Shown piece by piece: positions 1 through 5,199 of a DNA stretch of 5,460 nt. The translations under genes were made by a program, and so were the position numbers. Under the pieces are notes generated by a model. That model was given only the letters and a program-made list of their open reading frames with translations. It was not told the DNA's origin and made no database searches. Source of the DNA: Methanoregulaceae archaeon (GTDB taxonomy: Archaea; Halobacteriota; Methanomicrobia; Methanomicrobiales; Methanospirillaceae); assembly GCA_019695435.1 (NCBI GenBank), contig JACTVF010000174.1, positions 1 to 5,460 on the forward strand. Reading direction: 5' to 3'. Every line of letters starts with the position of its first letter. Position 1 is the stretch's first letter.

Positions 1-571
1 CCTTTTTCATCGTCTTGATCAGCCAGACCATGTTCTTTGCGGCATCCCGTGCACGGCCGATGCCTTCCTCGTCCCTGTTCACGTCCCCGATCTCTCTTCC
101 CACCCCGAGGACCGGGAATCCCGGGACAACCATGCCGCCGGCGAGCAGGAAGTGGAGCATGGTGTCAATCGTGCGCATGCCCCCGGACCGCCGTTGAGCC
201 GCAACAGCCATGCCAACACGGCGGTGGTACAGGCCCCCGTTTGCCATGGACACGAACCCCGCTCGGTCGATCAACCCCTTCATCTCCGCGGTCACGTCCA
301 GGAAGTACACCGGCGATCCGAGGATGATGCCGTCCGCATCGACCATCTTGTCGATGCAACTGTTGACGATATCGTCATCGAAAACACAGTGGCCATCCTT
401 GTTCTCAAAACACTTCATGCAGGCAGTACAGCCCCGGATCTTCTTTTTGCCGACCTGCACGAGCTCGGTTGCGATCCCTTCGTTCTCCAGTTCCTCAAAC
501 ATATGCCCGATAAGGATGGATGTATTCCCCTCCTTCCTGGGACTTCCGTTGAATGCAACGACTTTTGCCAT
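1..571 (-). CDS. Iron-sulfur flavoprotein (NADPH-dependent FMN reductase/flavodoxin fold), 3' end cut by window edge
   Basis: The reverse strand from the ATG at 571 reads open for 190 codons to the window edge with no stop. The N-terminus has a beta strand followed by the flavin phosphate-binding loop FNGSPRKEGNT (residues 7-17). A compact cysteine cluster C48-x2-C51-x2-C54-x7-C62 follows, then GSPVYF (85-90), a second FMN contact in this family. This combination is typical of methanogen iron-sulfur flavoproteins, cytoplasmic FMN proteins with a 4Fe-4S cluster that pass electrons from ferredoxin to acceptors such as O2 or H2O2; the physiological acceptor here cannot be told from sequence. The archaeal prototype is about 190 residues, so the stop should lie just outside. 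The start is supported by a GGTGATC four bases upstream. It is probably the last visible gene of the operon with the carboxymuconolactone-decarboxylase-like and nitroreductase genes. The family call is firm; the exact function is not. Confidence 0.88.
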   Translation of the reverse strand, partial: MAKVVAFNGSPRKEGNTSILIGHMFEELENEGIATELVQVGKKKIRGCTACMKCFENKDGHCVFDDDIVNSCIDKMVDADGIILGSPVYFLDVTAEMKGLIDRAGFVSMANGGLYHRRVGMAVAAQRRSGGMRTIDTMLHFLLAGGMVVPGFPVLGVGREIGDVNRDEEGIGRARDAAKNMVWLIKTMKK

Positions 572-575
572 ATTC

Positions 576-582
576 GATCACC
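576..582 (-). promoter_or_regulatory. Ribosome binding site of the iron-sulfur flavoprotein gene
   Basis: On the minus strand GGTGATC is followed by the spacer GAAT and then ATG. It matches the 3' end of archaeal 16S rRNA (anti-sequence GATCACCTCC) and fixes the start at 571. No convincing TATA box lies just upstream, which argues for cotranscription with the preceding gene. Confidence 0.7.
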
Positions 583-598
583 AGATCTTCCTTTGTTC

Positions 599-637
599 CC
601 CCGAGTCGGGGAGGTTTCCCGGGGAGGCGCGCCCCGG
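599..637 (-). other. Two adjacent GC-rich hairpins in the intergenic spacer
   Basis: CCCCG (599-603) pairs with CGGGG (607-611) around a 3-base loop. CCGGGG (619-624) pairs with CCCCGG (632-637) around a 7-base loop that overlaps the 8-bp palindrome GGCGCGCC (626-633). Both lie in the 78-base gap between the carboxymuconolactone-decarboxylase-like stop and the iron-sulfur flavoprotein start. No T-run follows on the minus strand, so they do not look like terminators. A role in mRNA processing or stability is inference. Confidence 0.45.
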
Positions 638-649
638 TAGTTCCCCCAC

Positions 650-1435
650 TCACCGTTTTTCATCTTTTAAGGCCTCTGCAACCTCGCGGGTCGCGAGGAT
701 GCCGTTCAATGCTGCCGGGAATCCCGCATAAACGGATATCAGCAGCATGATCTCCACGATCTCCGCCTCGGAGAGGCCGGCCCGGAGCCCGCCGCCGATG
801 TGGAACCGGAGCTGCGAGGGGGCCGTACCTTTTGCGGCAAGCGCCGCAATGGTCGCCACCTGCCGGCTCCGGATTGGCAGGATCCCCCGGGCGTAGATGT
901 CGCCGTAACCAAATTCAATGACGTACCGGGTGATGTCCGGGTTTATCGGGTCGAAGGTTTCCCTGAGCACCCGTTCCTGATCCGGTGCGATCTGTGCGAG
1001 CAGCTCCTTCCCGCGCCCGTACCTGTTCTCAGATCCGGCATGGACCGATTCTCTGGAGAGCGTCCGGCTGGTCTCTTTTAAGACCTCCATGAGCATGCCC
1101 ATGGCGTTCAGGGTCGCCGGGAACCCGGAGTACCCGCACATCTGGATAATGATCTCACGGATCTCTTCGGGAGAACAGCCGACATGGAGCGCTGCTTGGA
1201 TGTGAACCTTCAGCTGGGGGGCGGCCGTACCCATGGCAGTCAGTGCGGCGACGACCGCCTGTTCCTTTGTCTTATTATCGAGGGTCTCCCGGGCATAGAT
1301 CTCCCCGAACGAATATTCGATGAGGTACCGGGCAAGGTCCGGGCAGATGTTGTTTAACGTCTCTTCGACCCTGACACCGGTCTCCCCGTCGATCTCGCGC
1401 AGTTTTTTCCTTCCGATAGCGGCATAGTCGATCAT
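650..1435 (-). CDS. Carboxymuconolactone decarboxylase family protein with two tandem domains
   Basis: The 261-residue protein consists of two copies of the alpha-helical CMD domain (about residues 7-120 and 139-258). From I30 and I164 the copies align without gaps for 80 residues, and I count 38 identities by eye. Shared landmarks are RYxIE, the GxIYAR-type segment, AAL-A-GT, the conserved histidine (H78 in QLKVHI, H212 in QLRFHI), EEI/AEI, and YxGFPAxLN. This resembles the PcaC-type branch, in which the conserved histidine sits in a LxxH segment. Neither copy has the CxxC pair of AhpD peroxidase-like members; the only cysteines are C31, C87 and C100, all in copy 1. Protocatechuate degradation is not expected in a methanogen, so the substrate is unknown. 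Placement between a ferredoxin-nitroreductase and an iron-sulfur flavoprotein suggests a redox or detoxification role. The start is fixed by AGGAGG four bases before the ATG. Confidence 0.88.
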   Translation of the reverse strand: MIDYAAIGRKKLREIDGETGVRVEETLNNICPDLARYLIEYSFGEIYARETLDNKTKEQAVVAALTAMGTAAPQLKVHIQAALHVGCSPEEIREIIIQMCGYSGFPATLNAMGMLMEVLKETSRTLSRESVHAGSENRYGRGKELLAQIAPDQERVLRETFDPINPDITRYVIEFGYGDIYARGILPIRSRQVATIAALAAKGTAPSQLRFHIGGGLRAGLSEAEIVEIMLLISVYAGFPAALNGILATREVAEALKDEKR

Positions 1436-1485
1436 ACGTCCTCCTGATCGTTCGTCGTATTAACCATTCCTGCACACGGGTTCAT
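1432..1485 (-). CDS. Putative 17-residue small ORF between the nitroreductase and CMD-family genes
   Basis: The reverse strand encodes MNPCAGMVNTTNDQEDV followed by TGA. Its ATG lies five bases after a strong GGAGGT that spans the last sense codons and stop of the nitroreductase gene. Its TGA overlaps the ATG of the CMD-family gene as ATGA. The ORF therefore fills nearly the whole 53-base gap and could couple translation of the two flanking genes. The peptide is polar, has no signal or membrane segment, and resembles nothing I recognise. The ribosome binding site and overlaps are visible in the sequence; translation is inferred. The GGAGGT could instead be chance, since it encodes the W-R end of the upstream protein. 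Confidence 0.4.
   Translation of the reverse strand: MNPCAGMVNTTNDQEDV
1440..1445 (-). promoter_or_regulatory. Ribosome binding site of the two-domain CMD-family gene
   Basis: A perfect AGGAGG on the minus strand is followed by ACGT and then the ATG at 1435. The site lies inside the last codons of the putative upstream small ORF, so translation of that ORF would run through it. Confidence 0.8.
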
Positions 1486-1488
1486 CTC

Positions 1489-2307
1489 CTACCTCCACAT
1501 CACGTGCAGGGGGTTGCGCCGGGGGATCCCATAGACCTTGTACTGCGGGTGGCCGAACATCAGGCTGTAGGCATATTTACGTCCCGCCGGGAGGGCGATC
1601 GCCTTCTGCAGGGGTTCGTATGTGGCCGCTGCCATTGAGAGGAATCCCGCCCAGCAGGTTCCGATACCAAACGCCGGCGCTGCAATATCGAAATGGGTCA
1701 GGGCGATCAGGGCATCCACGGATGCCACCGGGTTATCCTCCGGGATATGGGCGATCACGAGATGGGGTGCCCCGCGGCAGACCGGATCATTTCCGGCCTC
1801 CCATACGGCAAGCAGTGTCGGGATATACCCGCTCATCGGGTGGCTGCTGCCTTTTAACGTCTTCATCCAGTCGATGGTAAGGCCGGCAAGTCGCCGGACT
1901 TCTTTCGGATCGTGCACGATGAGCCACTGGACCGGCTGGCCGTTGCCGCCCGAAGCAGCGTACCGGGCAATATCGAGTATCTCAAGGATCTTCTCTTTCG
2001 GCACCGGGTCTTTCGTGAAATGCCGCACGGAGCGTCGTTTCCTCAGGTAATATCCCATATCACCGGGAGTAATCGTCCCGGCACCGGCGGGCAGGGGCAC
2101 TTTTTCGTCCGGGCAGACGTTCAGGAGGAGCGCCTGCGACGGGCAGGAGACCTCGCAGTGCCCGCACCGGATGCACAGGCCGGCCTTGGTATCCTGCACC
2201 TCCGGCAGGGTATTCTCATCTGCAGGGTCGACGATCGACATCGGGCAGACGACTGAGCAGATACCGCAGCGGGTGCAGAGATCCTGATCAACGAGGATTG
2301 TTGCCAT
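1489..2307 (-). CDS. Ferredoxin-nitroreductase fusion (2[4Fe-4S] domain plus FMN nitroreductase domain)
   Basis: The 272-residue protein starts with a bacterial-type ferredoxin domain with two complete clusters: C11-x2-C14-x2-C17-x3-C21-P and C45-x2-C48-x2-C51-x3-C55-P. From about residue 83 comes a nitroreductase domain. It has RRSVR (91-95) and ASGGNGQPVQW (117-127), both FMN-binding segments, then GIGTCWAG (213-220) and a C-terminal FGHPQYKVYGIPRR stretch usual for this subfamily. Such fusions are common in methanogens and anaerobes and probably let FMN take electrons straight from the iron-sulfur clusters instead of NAD(P)H; the acceptor is unknown. It is cytoplasmic, with no signal peptide or membrane span. 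It is first in an apparent operon with the small ORF, the two-domain CMD-family gene and the iron-sulfur flavoprotein. It is divergent from the AlkD-like gene across 118 bases. The ATG start leaves a normal ferredoxin N-terminus; a weak GGGACGG lies upstream. Confidence 0.92.
   Translation of the reverse strand: MATILVDQDLCTRCGICSVVCPMSIVDPADENTLPEVQDTKAGLCIRCGHCEVSCPSQALLLNVCPDEKVPLPAGAGTITPGDMGYYLRKRRSVRHFTKDPVPKEKILEILDIARYAASGGNGQPVQWLIVHDPKEVRRLAGLTIDWMKTLKGSSHPMSGYIPTLLAVWEAGNDPVCRGAPHLVIAHIPEDNPVASVDALIALTHFDIAAPAFGIGTCWAGFLSMAAATYEPLQKAIALPAGRKYAYSLMFGHPQYKVYGIPRRNPLHVMWR
1491..1496 (-). promoter_or_regulatory. Ribosome binding site of the putative 17-residue small ORF
   Basis: GGAGGT on the minus strand overlaps the Trp-Arg-stop codons of the nitroreductase gene and ends five bases before the ATG at 1485. 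It is as good a match to the archaeal anti-SD as the sites of the proven families in this window. Confidence 0.4.
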
Positions 2308-2344
2308 ATTTTTACCGTCCCTTGTGTGTACGTTTTTGCGATGG

Positions 2345-2351
2345 GTATATC
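2345..2351. promoter_or_regulatory. Candidate TATA box in the divergent intergenic region
   Basis: GTATATC (GATATAC on the minus strand) is the best TATA-like word between the two divergent genes. On the minus strand it would place transcription start about 15 bases before the nitroreductase ATG at 2307. On the plus strand the start would lie about 50 bases before the AlkD-like ATG. A weaker alternative for the plus-strand gene is CATATCTCTTAT at about 2389-2400, which would give a very short leader or none. The assignment rests only on spacing and composition. Confidence 0.3.
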
Positions 2352-2425
2352 AGTTTCTTATCGGTATCAATACCTTCACGCTGCATGCCATATCTCTTAT
2401 CCCTCTTCCCTTCCAACCCTCTTTC

Positions 2426-3136
2426 ATGGACCCGGTCATCGCCCATATCCGTAAGGATCTCAAAGATCTGGCAGATCCGGAGATCCGGAATACTACACAG
2501 CGGTTTTTCAAGGAGAGGGTCCGGTGTTACGGCCTGAAGACCGCAACGGTTACGGTCATTGCAAAAAAATACTGGAGAGAGATCAAACACCGGGAAAAAC
2601 AGGAGATTTTCGCACTCTGCGAAGAACTCCACCGCTCGGGATACCTGGAAGAGTCCTTCATTGTCTCGAACTGGACCCATGCCCTCTCCGGCCGGTACGA
2701 GCGGAAGGATCTTGCGGTGTTCCGGTCCTGGATCGATGCCTATATCACGAACTGGGCTTCGTGCGATGGTTTCTGCAACCACACTGTGGAGAACGTTATC
2801 GAACAATATCCGGATTGTATCGAAGAACTCAAGCACTGGACGCAGTCAGAGAACCGCTGGATGCAACGGGCTGCCGCGGTCTCCCTGATTATCCCGGCAA
2901 AACACGGAAAATTCCTTCCCGCTGTGCTTGAAATTGCCGACCTGCTCCTGACCGACAGCGACGATATGGTGCAGAAAGGCTACGGCTGGCTCCTCAAAGA
3001 GGCAAGCCGGCAGCACCAGGCCGAAGTGTTTGAGTACGTGATGCGCAACCGGAAGATCATGCCCCGGACGGCGCTGCGGTACGCGATCGAGCTGATGCCA
3101 AAAGAAATGAAGGATATGGCGATGAAAAAGGTGTGA
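2426..3136 (+). CDS. DNA alkylation repair enzyme, AlkD-like HEAT-repeat glycosylase
   Basis: The 236-residue protein matches the AlkD family (HEAT-like helical repeats; excises bulky or positively charged N3- and N7-alkylpurines without base flipping). By recall against Bacillus cereus AlkD, the active-site residues are all present in matching context: W110 and D114 in NWASCDG (W109 and D113 in AlkD), R148 in RWMQRAA (R148), and W188 in GYGWLLKEASR (W187). The length is also that of AlkD. I chose the ATG at 2426 because MDPVIAHIRKDL is a normal family N-terminus. An in-frame GTG at 2324 would add 34 residues of no recognisable character across the promoter region. No ribosome binding site precedes the ATG (the upstream run is pyrimidine-rich), so a leaderless or short-leader mRNA is likely. 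It is divergent from the ferredoxin-nitroreductase operon. Repair of methylation damage is the likely role; substrate range is untested. Confidence 0.88.
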   Translation: MDPVIAHIRKDLKDLADPEIRNTTQRFFKERVRCYGLKTATVTVIAKKYWREIKHREKQEIFALCEELHRSGYLEESFIVSNWTHALSGRYERKDLAVFRSWIDAYITNWASCDGFCNHTVENVIEQYPDCIEELKHWTQSENRWMQRAAAVSLIIPAKHGKFLPAVLEIADLLLTDSDDMVQKGYGWLLKEASRQHQAEVFEYVMRNRKIMPRTALRYAIELMPKEMKDMAMKKV

Positions 3137-3203
3137 CCGGTGTATGACTTTCAGACAGGAGCTCATTCCGGATAACTACGAAAAATACCGTAATTAACAC
3201 CAG

Positions 3204-3210
3204 ATTTAAC
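3204..3210 (+). promoter_or_regulatory. Candidate TATA box of the lipoprotein relic
   Basis: ATTTAAC is centred about 28 bases before the ATG at 3235, the spacing expected for a leaderless archaeal transcript. No ribosome binding site lies before that ATG. It suggests that the promoter of the broken gene survives. Confidence 0.3.
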
Positions 3211-3234
3211 ACAACGGTCTTCCCACGCTCTGCA

Positions 3235-3335
3235 ATGGAACGCCTTACCCCTTGGGTACTGGTCATTGTACCGGTCTCATCGTTATCATGATCCTCGTGG
3301 CAGGATGCACCGGTTCACCCGGACAGGCACCCCCC
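3235..3335 (+). pseudogene. Frameshifted 5' remnant of a lipoprotein gene
   Basis: From the ATG at 3235 the reading is MERLTPWVLVIVP, a basic-hydrophobic signal-peptide start, but this frame stops after 18 codons. From 3276 another frame continues as LIVMILVAGCTGSPGQAPP, a perfect hydrophobic core, LVAGC lipobox and Gly/Ser/Pro-rich linker of the kind seen in archaeal surface lipoproteins. The two halves join into one normal signal peptide if one base is restored (a 1-base deletion, or a 2-base insertion). After about 3335 the second frame merely reads antisense through the convergent 103-residue gene and ends at a TAG near 3400. The body of the lipoprotein is therefore missing as well as the frame. 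A sequencing error could explain the shift but not the missing body. Which lipoprotein family it came from cannot be told. Confidence 0.45.
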
Positions 3336-3626
3336 ATTTTCCGGGCCGGTCGTGAAGTCTTTTTCCCTGATGGTCACGATCCGCGCCCCTTCATCATCGT
3401 ATAGCATGACCCGGCCCTTGAGACCGTTCAGCCTGCACGTTGTGATCAGGTTCCCGGTCATGATGTGGATCACCGGTTCAGTCTCCGGATCGGCCGTATC
3501 GCCGGGCCGGGGCTCCCGGGCGAGGACAAAATCCTCATGGTTTTTTAAGGCCGACAGAAGCACTTTCTGGATATCCTCAAACGAGAAAACACACGAATTC
3601 TTCCGGCGCTGAACCCTTCTCGCCAT
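3315..3626 (-). CDS. Uncharacterised 103-residue protein, leaderless start
   Basis: I do not recognise this protein. From the ATG at 3626 it begins very basic (MARRVQRRKNSC), followed by a helical segment with FEDIQKVLLSALKNHEDF (about 16-33). Then comes an acidic and proline-rich linker (REPRPGDTADPETEP, 37-51), and a C-terminal half that looks like short beta strands: VIHIMTGNLITTCRLNG, LKGRVMLYDDEG, ARIVTIREKDF. Third codon positions are GC-rich as in the neighbours, so it looks truly coding. An in-frame upstream start at 3665 would add 13 residues, but it would cover the TTTTTAA box that sits 27 bases before 3626 and fits a leaderless mRNA. There is no signal peptide, membrane span or metal motif. 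The C-terminal half loosely recalls an Sm/Hfq strand pattern, but the loop between NG and G is two residues too short, so this is only a suggestion. It may belong to a family limited to related methanogens. Confidence 0.65.
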   Translation of the reverse strand: MARRVQRRKNSCVFSFEDIQKVLLSALKNHEDFVLAREPRPGDTADPETEPVIHIMTGNLITTCRLNGLKGRVMLYDDEGARIVTIREKDFTTGPENGGCLSG

Positions 3627-3649
3627 GCAGGAACGTACCGTACCCGGGC

Positions 3650-3656
3650 TTAAAAA
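3650..3656 (-). promoter_or_regulatory. TATA box of the 103-residue protein gene
   Basis: TTTTTAA on the minus strand is centred 27 bases upstream of the ATG at 3626 in an otherwise GC-rich stretch. That is the distance expected when transcription starts at the A of the start codon. No ribosome binding site precedes the ATG, which supports a leaderless transcript. Confidence 0.5.
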
Positions 3657-3710
3657 GGATTTCACCCGGAATACAATCCTTCCCGCAACCGATTCACCAT
3701 ACGCCGGAAT

Positions 3711-3722
3711 TATACAAAAAGA
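3711..3722 (-). terminator. T-rich terminator candidate after pdxT
   Basis: Directly after the pdxT TAA the minus strand reads TCTTTTTGTATA. Archaeal RNA polymerase ends at T-tracts without needing a hairpin. This would close the cbiB-pdxS-pdxT unit before the separately promoted 103-residue gene. Confidence 0.4.
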
Positions 3723-4313
3723 TTAGATCCCGAGATTTTTCAGGAAACGCTCGTGGAGCCGGAAATCCCCGCCAAGCTCGGGATGGAAGGCGAGGGCCAT
3801 GTACCTGCCCCTCTCGGTCGCAACGACACCCTGATCCAGTTTCGCGAGCACACGCACGCCGGTTCCGGCTGCGGTCACGACCGGTGCCCGGATAAAGATC
3901 GCATGGAAGGGACCGCCGTCAATCCCCGTGACCGGGATATCGGCCTCAAACGACTCCTTCTGCCGGCCGAACGCGTTCCGATCCACGGTCATGTCCATGA
4001 GCCCGAGGGAATGCACCCGGGGATCGGCAACATGGGTCGCCATCAGCACCATGCCGGCGCAGGTCGCAAAGATCCCACCCTTGAAGGTGCGGATCGGTTC
4101 ATAGAGTCCATTCTTATCGATCAGCCGGGAGATGGTCGTGGACTCCCCTCCCGGGAGTGCAAGCGCCGCGCAGCCGTCGAGATCCCCCGGGCTCCTGATT
4201 TCGACAACGGAGGATCCCTTTTCGCAGCCACACGCTGCAAGCGCCGCTGCAAAGGCGTCGATATGTTCGCTCACGTCTCCCTGGAGCGCAAGGACGCCGA
4301 TCTTAACGTCCAC
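3723..4313 (-). CDS. pdxT: Pyridoxal 5'-phosphate synthase glutaminase subunit PdxT
   Basis: The 196-residue protein is a class I glutaminase that releases ammonia from glutamine and channels it to PdxS for deoxyxylulose-5-phosphate-independent PLP synthesis. It begins [18 protein letters not shown], standard for the family. It carries PGGESTT (54-60, oxyanion region), the nucleophile C85 in ATCAGM, the RNAFGRQ segment (112-118), and H177 and E179 in FHPEL completing the triad. The length equals the usual one. The start is a GTG at 4313, since the in-frame ATG at 4376 would add 21 unrelated residues. A GAGGTG lies ten bases upstream inside pdxS. The gene overlaps the 3' end of pdxS by 11 bases, so the two subunits are probably translated in a coupled way. 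The complex is expected to be the cytoplasmic 12+12 assembly known for this enzyme. Confidence 0.97.
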   Translation of the reverse strand: MDVKIGVLALQGDVSEHIDAFAAALAACGCEKGSSVVEIRSPGDLDGCAALALPGGESTTISRLIDKNGLYEPIRTFKGGIFATCAGMVLMATHVADPRVHSLGLMDMTVDRNAFGRQKESFEADIPVTGIDGGPFHAIFIRAPVVTAAGTGVRVLAKLDQGVVATERGRYMALAFHPELGGDFRLHERFLKNLGI

Positions 4314-5199
4314 GGGTCTGCAGCACCTCATCGGCCCTGAGGGTGTGGACATCGAGGCCCGGCATCGCATCGCCAAGGCCAGTACTGACCTGTGCGATCA
4401 CCTTTGCGTCGTTAAAGTGGTTGACCGCCTCCACGATTGCTTTAGCCATCTTCTCCGGGTTCGAGGACTTGAAGATCCCGGAGCCGACAAAGACGCCGTC
4501 AGCCCCCAGCTGCATCATCATGGCAGCATCCGAGGGAGTGGCAATACCGCCAGCCGAGAAATTCACGACCGGGAGCCGGCCACGCCGGGCACATTCGATA
4601 ACCAGTTCCGCCGGTGCCTCAATGCTCCGGGCATAGCTGATCCGCTCCTGCTCGTCCATGCCCTGCACTTTCCGGATCTCGCCCATGATCGCCCGCATAT
4701 GGCGGACCGCTTCCACGACGTTCCCCGTTCCTGCCTCGCCCTTGGTGCGGATCATCGCCGCACCTTCGTTGATCCTGCGCAGTGCCTCGCCGAGGTTCCG
4801 CGCCCCGCAGACAAACGGGATCTTGAACTGTTTCTTGTCGATATGGTATTCCTCATCGGCAGGGGTGAGTACTTCGCTCTCGTCGATCATGTCGACGCCG
4901 AGTACTTCGAGCACCTGCGCCTCCACAAAGTGGCCGATCCTGACCTTCCCCATGACGGGGATGGAAACCGCGTCGATGATCTCCCGGACCTTTTCCGGAT
5001 CTGCCATCCGGGCGACGCCCCCCTGCTTCCTTATATCGGACGGCACCCTTTCCAGCGACATGACTGCGACGGCCCCGGCTGTCTCGGCTATTTTTGCCTG
5101 CTCGGCATTGACGACATCCATGATCACGCCCCCCTTCTGCATGGATGCAAAACCGCGCTTGAGAAGCTCAGTGCCAAATCTCAGTTCTTCCAGTTTCAT
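4303..5199 (-). CDS. pdxS: Pyridoxal 5'-phosphate synthase lyase subunit PdxS
   Basis: The 298-residue (beta/alpha)8 enzyme condenses ribose 5-phosphate (or ribulose 5-phosphate), glyceraldehyde 3-phosphate and ammonia from PdxT into PLP. Family marks are [14 protein letters not shown] with D28, [11 protein letters not shown], and the catalytic lysine K85 in MGKVRIGHF. Further marks are [29 protein letters not shown], the second lysine K153 in [24 protein letters not shown], and the phosphate-binding [12 protein letters not shown]. These correspond to D24, K81 and K149 of the Bacillus enzyme with a constant offset of four, so the protein looks fully active. Its ATG overlaps the cbiB stop as ATGA, and its 3' end overlaps pdxT. 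No strong ribosome binding site precedes it, consistent with coupling to cbiB translation, although an AT-rich box upstream could be an extra promoter. Confidence 0.98.
   Translation of the reverse strand: MKLEELRFGTELLKRGFASMQKGGVIMDVVNAEQAKIAETAGAVAVMSLERVPSDIRKQGGVARMADPEKVREIIDAVSIPVMGKVRIGHFVEAQVLEVLGVDMIDESEVLTPADEEYHIDKKQFKIPFVCGARNLGEALRRINEGAAMIRTKGEAGTGNVVEAVRHMRAIMGEIRKVQGMDEQERISYARSIEAPAELVIECARRGRLPVVNFSAGGIATPSDAAMMMQLGADGVFVGSGIFKSSNPEKMAKAIVEAVNHFNDAKVIAQVSTGLGDAMPGLDVHTLRADEVLQTRGR
4324..4329 (-). promoter_or_regulatory. Ribosome binding site that decides the pdxT GTG start
   Basis: GAGGTG on the minus strand lies within the pdxS coding sequence, ten bases before the GTG at 4313. 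It supports the GTG as start in the absence of any nearby ATG that would give a normal PdxT N-terminus. Confidence 0.5.

Noticed and set aside
415..663. Minus-strand open frame of 82 codons across the hairpin spacer
   Set aside because: It starts within the end of the CMD-family gene and then runs out of frame through the iron-sulfur flavoprotein. Its basic, proline-rich composition is that of a shadow.
152..731. Two overlapping plus-strand open frames of 162 and 173 codons
   Set aside because: They are antisense to the iron-sulfur flavoprotein, which has the FMN loop, cysteine cluster and a good ribosome binding site on the minus strand. Neither antisense product resembles a protein family.
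1458..1463. TATTAA as an internal promoter for the CMD-family gene
   Set aside because: The spacing to the ATG would fit a leaderless start, but the gene has a strong ribosome binding site and lies within an operon, so a leaderless promoter here is not needed.
1489..1491. TAG stop of the nitroreductase gene as a possible pyrrolysine or readthrough codon
   Set aside because: The frame stays open for 18 codons after it and ends at the CMD-family ATG, but the nitroreductase is already full length with a normal C-terminus. The 17-residue small ORF explains the open frame better.
2324..2425. N-terminal extension of the AlkD-like protein from a GTG at 2324
   Set aside because: The extra 34 residues would start 17 bases from the divergent gene, cover the likely promoter, and are not part of the family domain.
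3144..3197. 17-codon plus-strand ORF (MTFRQELIPDNYEKYRN) just after the AlkD-like gene
   Set aside because: An AAGGTG lies over the upstream stop, but ten bases away, and there is no overlap with a following gene. Too short to support without conservation.
3235..3291. 18-residue peptide from the ATG at 3235 as a stand-alone gene
   Set aside because: It is better read as the first half of a frameshifted lipoprotein signal peptide, because the second half with lipobox follows directly in another frame.
4314..4376. Longer PdxT starting at the ATG at 4376
   Set aside because: It would add 21 residues with no family match and overlap pdxS by 74 bases. The GTG at 4313 gives the exact usual PdxT N-terminus and length.
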